From contig JAJEKV010000004.1 of assembly GCA_021234155.1 (NCBI GenBank), forward strand, positions 23,285,122 through 23,349,121: a stretch of DNA of 64,000 nucleotides. The letters run 5' to 3'. The DNA is from Isoetes taiwanensis (taxonomy: Eukaryota > Streptophyta > Lycopodiopsida > Isoetales > Isoetaceae). Both the position numbers and the translations under genes were made by a program. This document shows positions 11,066 to 23,500 of the stretch, piece by piece (position 1 is the stretch's first letter; each line of letters opens with the position of its first letter). The notes under the pieces were generated by a model, which saw only the letters and a list, made by a program, of their open reading frames with translations, was not told the DNA's origin and did not search any database.

Positions 11066-12584
11066 TAGGGAAAGTTAAGGTCGAGGAAATTCCTCGAGGG
11101 AATTTCCCGAGGCGGCGCCGCCAGACGAGGCGGCGCCCAAGCGGCGAAGCCGCAGCGCCGCCGAGGGATATTCCCGAGGGAATATTCCGAGACCTGAACT
11201 TTCCCGGACGTAATGAACACATGGTTCAAATTTCCACGCCCTGGTTCTCGCCCTGTTTTTGTGTGCTCTGTTTCCCTGCAGCAAGTCCGACAATGCAACC
11301 ATGTTTTCGACGAAATCTTCAAGAGCTGCTCTGTAAAACTTCGATTCTATTCGTAAAAAATGCTCTGATGATAAAACTTCGATTCTATTCTGCTCTCATG
11401 ATAAAACTTCGATTCTAACCATCTTCCAACACAGAATTTTGCTTCTAAATCAAAGTTAGAAACTCTATTCTGCCTTAAGAACTCAAAGACAGAGCCAACG
11501 GCATCTTAGAAGCCCTCAATCCATTCGAAATCCAAGAAATACAAACTCTGACGAACAAGAAATACAAACCCTGACGAAGATCTTCAACAAAAATTGCCGG
11601 ATCAGAGATGTTTTTGGAAAATTCCAAGGAACGGGAACAGGGGAACAGGGGAATGGTATCCGCAACAGGGGAAGGGGAGCGATGAGAGAGGACACGGGAT
11701 CAAGGGAAGGCGGCCAGTGAAGGCGGCCAGTGGCGGCGCCGCTCCATGAATAACGGATATTTTTATGGCTTATAATTTTAAGGTAAATTTAGCATAATTT
11801 GAACCATGTGTTCATTACGAGTTTAGAACACAAGCAGCAAAAACTTGCCGCAATATATTTTATTCAGCAAGAGAGGCGAATGTTCCTCTGTTTTTTAACT
11901 AAAGTACAATATTTGGTTAAGTAATAAACGATAGGGCGAAATTACTGTCAAATTTCGCGTTTTTTATTTCACGTAATATTCTCCGCCGCTTGCGGAGCGG
12001 CGCCGCCTCTTCCCTGTTTCCTATTCATTCCGGCCTGTTGCCCCTGTTCTGGAGCCAGCTATTGCGCCATTCCGGCCTGTTGCCCCTGTTCTGGAGCCCG
12101 CTATTGCGCTGTTCCTTCTTGTTGCATGTTCCTTCTAGAGCCACCAGGTTAGCCACAGCAGTTAGGCCTTACAGACCAGCAAAGAAAGCCATAGCTACGG
12201 AAGAAAGCCATAGCTCGCAGGGGAGCTACGGAAGCCATAGCTGAAGCAGGTTTGTTTCCGGCGAAGAAGAAGATGTCAGGAAGAGGCAACATTTAGGCAT
12301 TACATTTAGCCATAGATTTTTCCTTGAAGATTTTTTCTTGTGAAAAAGCTGAGCCCCTGTTCTGGAGCCCGCTATTGCGCTGTTCATGGATCTTGATCGT
12401 AATTTCGCCCTATCGTTTATTACGTAAGGGAAACTACGTATCTCAAAGATTCCCTCAGGAATATTCCCTCGGCAGCCCGCCAGGCTCGGCGGCGCTGCGG
12501 CTTCGCCGCCTGGGCGCCGCCTCGTCTGGCGGGGCCGCCTCGGGAAATTCCCTCGTGGAATCTTCTCGAACCGTAGTTTCCCTA
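11066..12584. mobile_element. nested fold-back (hairpin-ended) element, 1.5 kb
   Basis: Both ends are long GC-rich hairpins in inverted orientation: 11068-11205 (GGGAAAGTT...AACTTTCCC) and 12428-12582 (GGGAAACTACG...CGTAGTTTCCC). Immediately inside each lies an exact inverted repeat. The left one pairs 11209-11232 with 11796-11819 (24 bp). The right one pairs 11921-11945 with 12399-12423 (25 bp). The outer junctions read GTAC|TAGGGAAA and TTTCCCTA|GTAC, compatible with a 4-bp GTAC target duplication, although GTAC is itself palindromic. No transposase frame is inside, so it is non-autonomous. The order is hairpin, stem-loop, spacer, stem-loop, hairpin. Confidence 0.8.
12025..12385 (+). repeat. 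short direct repeats inside the fold-back element
   Basis: A roughly 40-bp unit containing CCTGTTCTGGAGCC and GCTATTGCGC occurs near 12035-12075, 12080-12115 and again, isolated, at 12353-12385. The three copies lie in the right half of the element. They may be internal duplications or binding sites. Confidence 0.65.
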
Positions 12585-12599
12585 GTACATAAAGATCTC

Positions 12600-13050
12600 A
12601 AGAAATGCAAGTGCTTAATCAAAATTCGATAAGATTGAAAACTGTCATTACTAAACGCACAACACAAGTTTGCATAATCAGCATTTCAAGCTAAGCTTAA
12701 TACCTAAGGATCATGGAAAGGTTCTAAATATGCCTAATATGTTTAAATCGAGCAATGATTATGTGGAACTGTTTTTTTCTCATTAAAAGGTCGATTTGAA
12801 CATGGTATGTGGGGCTATTGTTGACATTAACCTTAGCAACCTAAAACTTTTTGCATTACGCCTAAAGGGAGGCATTTTCTTGTGAATCTCTTTGTATGAT
12901 CTAAATTGCTCTTTAAAATGTCACGTGCTTGAATGAGTAAAGGAAAAATGTGACTTATAGAAGATCTTCAAGTTGATTTGAGAAGAAGCCGTCTCTTATA
13001 TCAAGGCACATTTTTCTTGCTATGACTTCCTATGTGGCGTACCAAGGATA
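12600..13050. other. no feature recognised
   Basis: AT-rich sequence between the fold-back element and the triple repeat. No open frame of note and no repeat structure is seen. Confidence 0.4.
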
Positions 13051-13051
13051 T

Positions 13052-13165
13052 ATTGGATGCTATGTTTGCACATTGTTCAACTTTTTTTTTTGTTTTTGGA
13101 TGCTATGCTTGTACATTGTTCAACCTTTTTTTTTTTGGACTCAATGCTTGCATATTGTTCAACAA
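13052..13165 (+). repeat. triple tandem repeat, about 40 bp units with T-runs
   Basis: Three units begin near 13053, 13097 and 13135. Each carries a version of GGATGCTATGCTTGTACATT followed by GTTCAAC, with runs of T between the first two and the third. They diverge at several positions, so the array is not fresh. The open frames crossing it are by-products of the repetition. Confidence 0.8.
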
Positions 13166-13929
13166 CCTTTATTTATTTTTTATCTCAAGCGCACCAACAA
13201 CAATTAGTGATGCCATATTTAGAGGAGGAATTATACCAAGCATTGCTATCTTTAAAGAAATACAAAACTCCTAGCTTAGAGGGTCTTTAAAAACATACAA
13301 AAGTCTTAGTTATAGTTTTAGAATATTATGGGTGATGATATTTATGAGGCATTTAAGGCTCTCCAAGATAGAGAGTCTTTGGATGATACCTTTCTTTTGA
13401 GTGTTATATGTCTTCGCTCTATGTATAGACCTAGCCTATGGCTCGGTGTAGGGTCCCGTGGATGTTAAAATAATATCTACTTATTTATCTTATTATCGCA
13501 CTTTTGCCATGAGTTTAGATCCAAATAGAGTTAAACTAGCAGCCAGCTTGTGTTCCATAGATTCTTCATGATTGAGAGCCTCTGAGCTCTAGATCTACCT
13601 AGGTCTCATCTTCTTGCTTGGAAAGGTTATTTGTCTGTAGCCTTGCCACTTGCAAGATGTTGCAAGCCTTTAGCGACATCTGCCTATGTTGTAACCAATG
13701 CTGGACCTGTCTGTGTTAGTACCTCATTTCCAACCCCGATAGAATCATAAAACTGCATCAAGTTTTGCACCCATTGTTCTGAAGAGATGTTTCTCATAGG
13801 TTGCATAGGATTATATAGTACTCTTCTCAAAAAATGTATGGGGGTGAAAATCAAAGTGGTAAAACATTTAAGCTGATGCTCTGTGTCTTCTTGCCTTTGA
13901 TAAAAAGCTTTGTGTTATTTGATCGTCTT
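13166..13929. other. no feature recognised
   Basis: Mixed sequence between the triple repeat and the second LTR. Short frames only. Part of it may be the far end of the minus-orientation LTR, but I could not match it to the copy at 1266-2660. Confidence 0.35.
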
Positions 13930-14900
13930 CTGGAGACGTAGTCTCATGGACTACTCTAGATTGCATCTCCGCGGTTCGATGAGGCAGGAAAAACGCGAAT
14001 CCCCCCTCCGGAGCACCACTGCCACTCAGGCATCCATACCCGACTTACCCCCCAAAATCCATAGGTCGGCTCACCGCATCCATCGAGCCCAAGACGTTAT
14101 GCGACCCAGGAGGTGTCAGACTCATACCCGACCCACATGCAGTGACCGACTATAAGCCTAGCACACTATAGGAGCCCCAGTAGCCACACTCAGCAAGGCT
14201 TCACCTCCATTTCACCATTATGTCCGTTGTATGGTTCTCAATCTGGGCATATCATCTACAACCAGATGGGTTCTTGTGCACAGGCTGCATTTATTGGGAT
14301 TTATGGGATGCTAGCTAGAGACATCTCTACTTATACTAGCCTTTAGGTCTCTACCCCCCTTAATCCTACAAGCACCAGAGGTGCAGAAAAAGAACTACCA
14401 TAATACATAAATCCATTAATAACTTCAGCTTAAGTAACAAATAGAGATCGACCATACAACTAATCAAACAAGGGTTAGCTAGAAGATCAAGCTATCTACA
14501 CACTAACCAATATCCTTGCTAGAACCATTGTCTCTAAGGGTCTCCATCTCACTGATTGGAAAAAGATTGAACGAGCTGCGTCTTCTCCACCAAATCCTCC
14601 AAATCAATTTGGGACAAAATTTGGGATGGAGCACCACTTTGGTTAACCCTAGATTGGCAAGTCCATTAGGGCCAATCGATTTGGCCCAGGTGGCACTTGC
14701 GTAATTAGTGTAATTAATAATAATTAACTATATAATTAGTTATTAATTAGCTAAATTAGCTTGATTAATTAATGTAATTTTTGCATAGCTAATTTTAACC
14801 CTTTTGGTTCATTTCTAATGGCTAACATACCCTTACGTACCATTGGTGATGTGTGATAGTACATCATATAAATACATGGAACGTTGCATTCTCTCCCTCT
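13930..14900 (-). repeat. LTR of a second Ty3/gypsy element (minus orientation)
   Basis: The reverse complement of this block aligns in order with 1266-2100, including GGCCAAATCGATTGGCC-like sequence (14650-14690 against 1475-1500), GGTAGAGACCTAAA and AGGCTTATAG(C/T)CGGTCAC. It follows the integrase end at 15358 in the minus direction, as a 3' LTR should. Boundaries are approximate and the far end may be truncated. Confidence 0.65.
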
Positions 14901-15357
14901 TGGAATAATGTTGTCCTCAACATTGAGATGATGTGGTTTAAGCTAAAGAAAGAATTCGATTATAAAAGAGAAGATTTACTAAAGTAGGTAACACCAAAGG
15001 TACATCGATCATACATGATCATTGTCTCAGATCGTATCTGTCAAAACAGAGCATTCAAATACATGGCATATATCAAATAAAACATAGGTCCTCAGTGGAT
15101 TGCTATGAGACCTGCAGGCTCCAAGTCTTCTGCTACTGGCTTGCAGAATTAGAGTACATTATTATTAAAGAACAATATAGATGTTGTGGTTGAAGGGGGC
15201 ACGCCCTTTGAACGAAGAAAATTGAAGGAGGGGATCCTAACATGCCTAGGGCTTGCGATTCATCTCGACGTAAGGAAGGGCAATGTTCCCATCTCAGCGT
15301 AAGGAAGGGCAATGCGTCTTGTCATGCCTATATGCATATCCCTTTCCTAGAATGCAT

Positions 15358-15985
15358 CTAGCCCCGCCCTCCTGCATGAGCCCTGCCGGATCTACCACTC
15401 AACTGCTTAAAGTCAGAGTTGGAGTTGATGGCATCGTTGATGGTACGACCCTGGCACTGCCGCATAAAGTCTGGGTAAGCCTTATCCAGATCCGCCTTGA
15501 GGACCCACATAGCATCTTCTATGGGTAAGTGTTTCCACTTAACCAAATATTGTACTATTTGGGTCCTTTGGGTTTGCTTATATGCACGATCGAGAAGAGC
15601 CTCTGGGACTATCCCCAATTGCTCATCTGTAATTTCCAAAAATGTCGGTGAATATAGAATTTCATCGAGATCCTGTGTATGCTTCTTCAAAAGGCTTACA
15701 TGAAAGACTTTATGGACCTTCAGATGTGTGGGGAAATTTAGTTTATAATCCCGTGGGCCTACTTGCTGGATTATCTCAAAAGGTCCCGCCCATCGAGATG
15801 CTAGTTTCTTACAGTTTTCAATCTTGAGCTTAACCTGCTTGACCTTAATTTTCAACCAAACAAAATCCCCAACCTGGAACACACGTGGCGTACGATGCTT
15901 GTCTGCAACACTTGCCTGCTTCTGGCGACTAATAAATACCCACAGACTTCCTCAACCAAAGCTTTCTTATGAGAAAGAATCTATG
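15358..15985 (-). pseudogene. Ty3/gypsy chromovirus integrase C-terminus with chromodomain
   Basis: A 174-codon minus-strand frame (15882-15358) reads from GDFVWLKIKVK through LASRWAGPFEIIQQVGPRDY and LKVHKVFHVSLLKKH, the standard integrase tail of chromoviruses. A chromodomain follows, with VQYLVKWKHLPIEDAMWVLK. The upstream frame (LVEEVCGYLLVA, about 15980-15900) is out of phase by a frameshift. The rest of pol is missing, so this is a truncated 3' end. It shares family with 150-720; the two copies point away from each other. Confidence 0.88.
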
Positions 15986-15999
15986 TACTACATAATCCT

Positions 16000-17395
16000 A
16001 GGCCATGACTCCAACTAAAATCTGTGACTGTTGTGACTATCGTGGCTACACTCATGTGTCACACTATTTTTAACGTTATTACCTACTATACTATTGTTAG
16101 CTGGAGCTTTGCTTATCAAAGTATACATAAGAAAATAGTTGAAGTATCCTTGTTTGAATAGGTCCATATATGTCATACAATACAAGTCTTAAATTAGATC
16201 TTCATATAATTTATGTGTTCCTAGAAACTTGTACAATTGAAAAACCAAGAAAATGCTCTGAATATAGTTCCTCAGGAGGTCTTGATGATGTTGATGAACT
16301 GATAGATAGAAATGGATGGAAGGGATGGCAACCACCTTCAACTAATGAGCAAATCGAATAGCTTTCAACAAATGCTAGGCAATTTAGACAACTTGGACTA
16401 ACGTACCAGTGGGTTGGGTTTGGTGCAACAGCAATGAGCCAAAAAATGAGACAAGGAAACAATTAAGGTTGGAGATAGTTTCTTGCTAGCCATACCTCTC
16501 ACTATGTAACCAACTCTTAACTAGCACCCAATTGAATTGCAATATTTGGTAGTTAAACTTTGACTATTTAGGCACATGTTTTGACATGTCAATGTAAAAG
16601 GCATAGAACATGCTATTTGCCTAACACTAATGAATAAATACATAACACATACCCATACTAATAAATAGTACATTGTTGGATGTAAACACAAGAAAATTCA
16701 ACCCAAAAGAGATAAATCCATGATTCATGTTACCAAATGCAAATCTTTGGATCAATATTATACATCACACAAAAAATACTATCCCTATGGAAGCAAAAGA
16801 GCCTAAGATTACAATGACACAAGAATTAATATACACAAGCTTTGTTGTTTGGCATTACATTTGCTTCTACCCTCTAACTTTATATATTTTTCCTTAGTCA
16901 ATGCTTGTATTAATCTTGTCATTGTCATTATGCCCATGGCATGTTTTTGTTTCTTTGTACTGGGATTAATGATGGCAGTTCTTGTAAATAATGATGGCAT
17001 CTCAATGATGGCTTTTGGAAGATTACTTGTTCTTTCTTCTCTTCATATCCAATCCCCGCTCCCCTATGCCTCATCAACCCTATCTAATCTTTTGCCCCAA
17101 GCCTGCCCTATTGCTAGTTTTGATTTTTTTAGAAGTATCTATTTATACAATTTACTGCCAAAATTTGCATAGACCCCTTAAAACATTGCCATGAGGCTAT
17201 TAATATTCAGTAAGCTTTTCCTTGTCAAGAAGCAAGACCTTTTTTTTTTTTTTTTTTTTTTTCAAGGGATCAGACTTGCAGATGATGTATAAGCATGTCA
17301 TCTCATGTCTTTCTTTCCCAAAGCATAGATAACTTTCCCGATATAAAGCCCGACCTTTGTTATTCCCAATAACTCATCGTCAACAGCATCCCAAG
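16000..17395. other. gene-poor interval, nothing recognised
   Basis: Short open frames only (for example 16170-16361 plus, 16849-17172 plus), none with a recognisable motif. A run of T at about 17241-17262 resembles a reverse poly-A tail but has no recognisable retroelement beside it. Confidence 0.35.
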
Positions 17396-17400
17396 GATCA

Positions 17401-17908
17401 CTACAAACTATGTCTACCTCTAATTATTTGCCCATTGCAAGAATGAAAAATGTAGCACGAGAAACCAAGAAGGTCTGTTGTTGAGTGGCTATCAAATTTG
17501 ATTTTATTGGCATAATTCTTGCAACTAAGATGGGCATTTTGATCCTTAAGGCCATCAACGTCTTTGAATATATCATCTGCCTCATCTGCTGGAGTATTAC
17601 TTGATCCAGAGAACCTAACACTTCCACTTACATCTGATTGCATGCTAACAAATGGTGGGCTAGTAGATGAATCATCTCTAAGAGGGCATATTAGACATCG
17701 TAGTATCAGATGTATCTGACATTAAGCCCGCCTCAACAGGACTTACATCCTTCCACGTCCATAACCATTGAATAAACATGTCTACTGCTCCACCACTAGA
17801 AGTTAAGCAGATGGCACCAAAGATTCCTTGACCTCTACTGTAGCATTTGTACATCAATAGCCTGTTCTCTTTAGCAAATGCCCCCTTGCAATAATATCTC
17901 GCTACCAC
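17401..17908 (-). pseudogene. exon-like minus-strand coding remnant, function unknown
   Basis: Two adjoining minus-strand frames, 17908-17678 and 17643-17401, read as one protein if a single frameshift near 17660 is allowed. The text is protein-like, with SRGQGIFGAICLTSSGG, then a Ser/Asp-rich stretch (MSDTSDTTMSNMPS) and SGSSNTPADEADDIFKDVDG. No domain is recognised. It may be part of a minus-strand gene with another exon-like segment at 18633-18590, which ends in a plausible donor (TTTTCAG before GTGCAA). Weak evidence. Confidence 0.3.
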
Positions 17909-18659
17909 TAAAACTAAGTTGTAATTGAAATTGAAACCTGTAGTCTTTAAAAAAACAAAAATACATTCCCAAAAAATGATTTTTATAGCACAATTTTAAC
18001 AAAATGAAATGGTGTGTAGTGTTTGATATGATGCCATTTGTGTGAGATGGTCAAGTAGGCTGAAACTACCTGTTCCTATCTCTGGGACGAGAATATCTAG
18101 TCAGATTATTAGCTACATGGACACCATTCTCCATGTGGTGAGGCTAGGGAGGAAACAGGTAGCCAGATTACTGGATACATAGACACTAACTCAACCTATT
18201 AAATTTGATCATCTTCTACGAAATCATACAATAGTACATCTATACTATACACAAGTTTTTAGTTAATTTAAATATATATGCACATTATTACTAAAGAATA
18301 TAATGACAGAGGTCTGCACCAGCTTAAGTGAACAACTTTTAAGCCTTGTCATACGCTATTAGAGATTGTACTGCCGTTTAAAAACAGTAAGGAAAGCATA
18401 AGATGTGCAACAAAGGCTTATCAAGCCTCTACTTATATGCCGTTAAACTAAAGTATTCCACCTTTGAAGCAGTAAATAAAGGCAGAGAACACTTGAGTAC
18501 GTGAATGATCATTTGCTAGTAAAATTGATTCTTGTTGTGAAACAATCCCTAGCACCCAAAAAGTCGTTGCACCTGAAAACAATTGTGAGGTAGAGCCGCT
18601 TGGCGGCCTCGCATTGCTACAACTCTTAATCAATATCCAACTAGAAGAAGTCGTCTAAG

Positions 18660-20400
18660 AGCATGCATGCGCCTCATAAATGCAAACGCTTAAAGAAGCT
18701 CATGCGATTTAAGCATCTAACAACAACAGTAACAAAGCACAACTAGAAACTCCTTCGTAGATGAAAACATCTTCTTCACACTATCAGCTCGGTCTAAAGC
18801 AGAGCTCCATGGTGAGGTGCAAGCCAATTTCAGTGTTCAAACAGTTTTTGTCGTCTTCTCTTTGTGGTCCCAAGCTACCAGTGCCAGTATCTGAGTCTCA
18901 TTTTTTTGCCCCAAGCACCATTCTATACTCTTTCTTTAGATTTTGTGCGACAGAAGAAAGCAGTAACAATCCAGACTCTAGTCCTCGAGGCATAGGCATA
19001 TGTCCCAACTATTCATGGTTTTTATTATTACATAGCTGGTCAAGGGAGCAAATGGCACCATGATGCCATTTCCCTATGCTCAAGCATTTTTAGGTTTTTA
19101 AATGTGTGGTAGTTTATGTGTAGCTCTTAGTTAATTTATGATAGCCATGTGGTTTCTGCATGGCCATGAGGATCAACATCATGCAAATATGTCAACTTGC
19201 AATTTGCTCCTCAACAAGCCTATTTTCCCCAACAAATCAGCCATGGCACCATTTGCTCCACAAACTACCAAGAATCATGCACTGATAGAGGACTAGAGGA
19301 TCAACTTTACATGAATTATTGCTATTAGAAGAGAAAATAATGCCAATTTACAAAAGTTCATGCACCCACAGCTGAGAGGATCAACGTTGCATATGGTGGC
19401 GCGATTTGCTCCCTCCAACTAATGCATGTTCTTGCAATATGTTCTTGCAATTGTATGCCACTATTTGCTTGCTCTAATCTTGGTTCTCTAGGCCTTCTTT
19501 TAGATATACATGTATCTTTACTGTTATATGACTGAATTCCCCCTTTCAACTACTTTGCCAATAGAATTGAAATTCTAGGTGGCGAGGCAGAATACATCAT
19601 GCCTTAGAGGACCTTCAAAGGTGATCAGAGGCATATACTACTTGTTAGATAAGGATATGCTTGGCAAAGTTGAGGTGTTCCATTTGGAAATCATCGTTAC
19701 AATGAAGCAAACAACAAAAAAGAGATAAGACAGATTGGTTGCGAGCTGTTGTGGAGGATATACAGGATGTCTCCATTAGAACATATTATCTGAACTGGAA
19801 GTGTCATGATCCATTACTCTTTGTGGCTACTGATCTGTCTGGTTTTGCAAAAAGAATGGTTGGGTATTGCCACCTTATGAAAGTTTTGTAGCTGCAGACA
19901 TTTGGTTTCTATATACTTTGTTCTGCTGTGATGAGTCAACGAATTCACTATTTTTCTATTGTTAAAGCCTTTCACTCAGAGATACCTCCTCTTTTTAATC
20001 TCCTTGGATGATAAAAGCTAATTCAAATCTTATTATTTGATACTAATTGGTCTTATGGCCAAAGGAAACATAGGCGTATTGCAAAAGAAACAGATGCTGC
20101 AGAAAGCACGGTTATGTCTAAGGCAGAGGAAGCGGAATGATCCACATGTAAAGTTAAGTCTACTGGCAAAAGAAAAGAAATACAAAGATAAGAAGGAAAA
20201 GAAAGGAAAGAAGGACAAGAAGGAAGAAAAAAAAGAAAAAGAAAAAAGAAGAGGAATTCAAAGAGAAATATCTTATATTTGATGCAGAGTCCCCAATCAA
20301 ATATGTTAAGGCACATAGGCATCACAATACACCTGATTTTGAAGATAGTCTGGTTCATGATATTTTCTCACAATATCTACAAACAATCAGTTGAGAAAAT
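18660..20400. other. no convincing gene
   Basis: Several short frames on both strands lack motifs. The Lys/Glu-rich frame near 20160-20270 results from an A/G-rich tract. Nothing repetitive stands out. Confidence 0.35.
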
Positions 20401-20559
20401 TCACAGAATTTACAAGGGACACGTTGATATACGTACAAATTAAATTATCTACTCTCATACAATGCGATAGCATGGAGGTTGCTCTTGGCTTTGCTCTTGG
20501 CTCTTGGCTTTGTCTGACTGGCGATGCAAACTGCTCTCTAATTGCCATCCTTTTCTTCT

Positions 20560-21560
20560 CAATCATAGTTGATGCAAATGTATCCTTCAGTTGAATAGAA
20601 GTGTTGTACTTTGAGTGCGGCATTTGTTGCAAAATACACATCAGAGAAGTGCATTTTCCATAACCTATTAAAAGATGATTGAGAAAGAGACCGACCTCAT
20701 GTGGTTTCTAGAATTGCATTTAATTCTTTCAAGCATTCCTTCTGGATATAATGCTAGACAACACTCTTTGGACTACTCTGGCATCATGCTCGTTCATTTT
20801 GGACTTATGGGGCATAGATTGAGACATGTATCTTACAAAGCTTTCAAAGACTGCAATGGCCCTCAAAGAGTTTGCTCTAGGTTTCAAAATGAATGCATTG
20901 CGACCAGTGAACATCCTAACTCCTCTTCTAACTTGTTCCCAGTATTTGTAAAGTGATGTCTTGTTCATAACAAGAATCCATCTTAATGCTCTCACATATA
21001 CCCTCTAATTCTTCAAGTGATAAAGCAATATCCTTGTCACATCATCATAGTAGGCATTTCCATACAATGAGTAGATGAAGTTAATCCTATCCCTTTGAAG
21101 TTGTCCAATGTATTGAGATCTTATTTTAACTAGATCATTCACACTATACTAAATAGTGTAATCGAGATGTGTAAAAAACATCAAGGCCATGGAATATAAA
21201 GCACGTTAAGACCATGTACTTCTCATTCAAGGAAGACCCTCATCTATCTCCACTCCTGCTAATGTCATTCCATTTGATCCTAAAACGTTTTGATTGGTAT
21301 TCTGAAAAATAGAGAAGGATGTAGAGGAAAAACATTTTTACATTCTCAATGACAACCATTCCATTTATGCGACCTAGACAGTTATCAATAACTTGTCACT
21401 ATCAAGTTTCCTAAAGCATGGAGGAAGATATGTGAATTGTGCCAAGCTCGTGACTGTTTCTACTGCCATTTCATCATCTTGAACCGAGGTGCTGGAAGAA
21501 AAGACAAAGGAAAGAGGTCTCGATTTGACAGATCATCTTGTTCTACTTGATTTCTACTCT
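20560..21560 (-). pseudogene. multi-exon-like minus-strand remnant, function unknown
   Basis: Protein-like sequence runs down the minus strand from about 21540 (SLAQFTYLPPCFRKLDSDKL), through 21140-20995 (SQYIGQLQRDRINFIYSLYG) to 20995-20729 (LVMNKTSLYKYWEQVRRGVR, then ESFVRYMSQSMPH). The last two share a frame with one TAG between them. A further piece lies at 20641-20387. No known domain is recognised. It could be a transposon protein or a decayed host gene. Confidence 0.35.
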
Positions 21561-21844
21561 CTGAGATCTCTCCTAAATTCTAAAAAACTTACCATTATCT
21601 CTATATTTTGCAACTTTTGAAAAAAAAAAACACTATTTTTCATATGGGTTATACTTTCCTCAAAAGGCCCCTCTTTTGTACATGATTATGTACCCAAGTC
21701 GCATTTAATTAAAGTGGGTCAAATCTCGAAATTTGGGACACAGACTGAAAATGGGACTCATGCAAAAAAGAAGTAAGTTGCCATTGAATCATTATTAGAT
21801 TTTTTCTTGATAAAATAAGAATAACATTTACACACGACAATCCG

Positions 21845-22125
21845 AGAAAATGAAGGGGGGTGGTGGAGAAGAAGAGTAGGAAGGAAGGGGAGACAGGAGG
21901 GAGGGAGGGGAAAGGCAAAGGAGCACGAGGAGGACAAAAGGGCAAAGGGAGGGGCCGAGCAAATGGGGAGGGAGGGGAAGGGGAGGAAGGGGAAAGGGCA
22001 AAGGGGAGGGGAAGGAGCAGGGTCTCTTGGGGAAGGGGAGGAGGGGGAAGGGCAAAGGGGAGGGGCAGGGCATGGGGAAGAGGAGGAGGGGCAAAGGGGA
22101 GAGCAATGGGGCAAAAGGGGGGTTC
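21845..22125 (+). repeat. polypurine tract (GGGGA/GGAAG-rich)
   Basis: About 280 bp are nearly all purine on the plus strand, built from GGGGAAGG, GGGAGGGGAAAGG and GGGCAAAGGGGAGGGG motifs. Internal units repeat imperfectly near 21995-22020 and 22040-22070. Many runs of three or more G would allow G-quadruplexes, and the strand bias would allow triplex (H-DNA). Long open frames crossing it on both strands are compositional artefacts. Confidence 0.9.
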
Positions 22126-22237
22126 CATTGCTAAACAACCATTCGAAAAACTAAAAAGATTAAGTAGATAACTTAAATAATATAATTAATTAATTAATTA
22201 AACAATAAATAAATAATTAATTAGAATGTTGAGTTTT

Positions 22238-22259
22238 TTCTCGCCTCACGAGGCGAGAA
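22238..22259. repeat. perfect 9-bp hairpin
   Basis: TTCTCGCCT, loop CACG, AGGCGAGAA. It resembles the other TTCTCG...CGAGAA palindromes further right in the same interval. Confidence 0.8.
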
Positions 22260-23386
22260 TGGGCAGGATTGAGGATTCATCCCTTCTGTGCTCCCAAAAT
22301 CTTCATTATCCTATCCCATGACCTAGAATAAACCTTTGACCCGTTTGGGTGGAGCTGTAGAGCCGAAAATCCGTCATCCCCCTGTGGGCATCTTGGAAAT
22401 CTGGCATCCGCTGCCTCATTCCTTAGCTTGTGGGCAAATCCATTCTTCTGCATGAGGTCTACATCACATTCATATCAGAAGCCCGTGAGGTATGCGGCAC
22501 CTCCAAAGCTATAATGGGTAGACGGCTCTTATGCTCCACATTAATACCTCTGCCCTGTTTCTTTTGCATCGCTTTGCATAGATAAGAAGCAAGAAGAAAA
22601 AACATAGTAAGAGCACACAAAAATTAGACGGTTCTGAAGCTTGTATGCTGGAGTAGAAGGAAGAAGGGCAGTGCCGGACTATCAGGAGTAAAACGAAAGG
22701 CCAGTGCCAGAGTATGCCGGAAGAAGACGGACAAAAGGACTCTAAAGGGCTTTTTTCTGCTCTTCTGCTCCATCATCTCTGCAGATTTCAACCCTGCAAG
22801 AAACAAAATCAAAAGATGAAAAAAGCACGCCATAGCCGACCTTGCTCCGCCGATTCTTACCGCCATAGGAAAAAATGGTTCCAAAAAGGCTGCCAAGCAC
22901 CATTTCTGAGCGCCATAGCCGCACCATAGCCGCCAAGAAACATCGTCGCAGCTCCGCTAGGAAGGAACCGTAGAAAAAATAAAAATCTCCCAACTTCGGC
23001 TCTGATCATCCGTCAGCTTCGGCTTTGCTTTCTTCAAAAATCTTCTAAGATTGCTTTCTTGTGCAGTCCTGCCCCTGCTGATCCGGCATTGGGCGGCTTA
23101 GCCCTCCATATCCGGCTGCAAGCTAGGATTCGACCCTTTTTTTTAAGGCAAATCCGTCATCCCTGTGAGCATCTTAGAAATCCGGCACCTTGGATTTGTC
23201 TGGCAGTGCCTTTCCTCTGCCATTCTGCTCCTGCCGAAACCCTGAATGCTCCTGCATCATTTTGCACACCAAGGGCTTGAAGCTCAAAACATTCGGGTGC
23301 TCCTTTATGCTTCTTTGATGACGCTGGGATGGCGCTTCACCACGGCGGCAGGGCTAAGCTAATTTCAGTTTTCGATCTGCAGAGGC

Positions 23387-23500
23387 ATGGCCACAATGAC
23401 CGCCCCTGCAGCATTGGCTACCCCTGTTGCCGGATTGATAGGCTCTTCAATCTCCGCCAAACACTCTGTTTCTTCCAAGATTCAACTCAATTCCGGTAGA
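23387..23500 (+). pseudogene. possible captured first exon with plastid transit-peptide-like sequence
   Basis: From an ATG the frame reads MATMTAPAALATPVAGLIGS and then SISAKHSVSSKIQLNSG. It is rich in Ala/Ser/Thr and almost free of acidic residues, as chloroplast transit peptides are. It runs into TCCG|GTAGAT, a plausible splice donor near 23493. The following sequence does not resume as a recognisable mature protein. It may be the first exon of a decayed or captured nuclear gene for a plastid protein. Which protein is unknown; the targeting call rests on composition only. Confidence 0.35.

Noticed and set aside
20160-20270. Lys/Glu-rich nuclear protein
   Set aside because: A/G-rich low-complexity tract; no conserved sequence around it.
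21709-22171. Long Pro/Leu-rich minus frames and Gly/Lys/Arg-rich plus frames
   Set aside because: They only translate the polypurine tract; all frames are open because the sequence lacks T on one strand.
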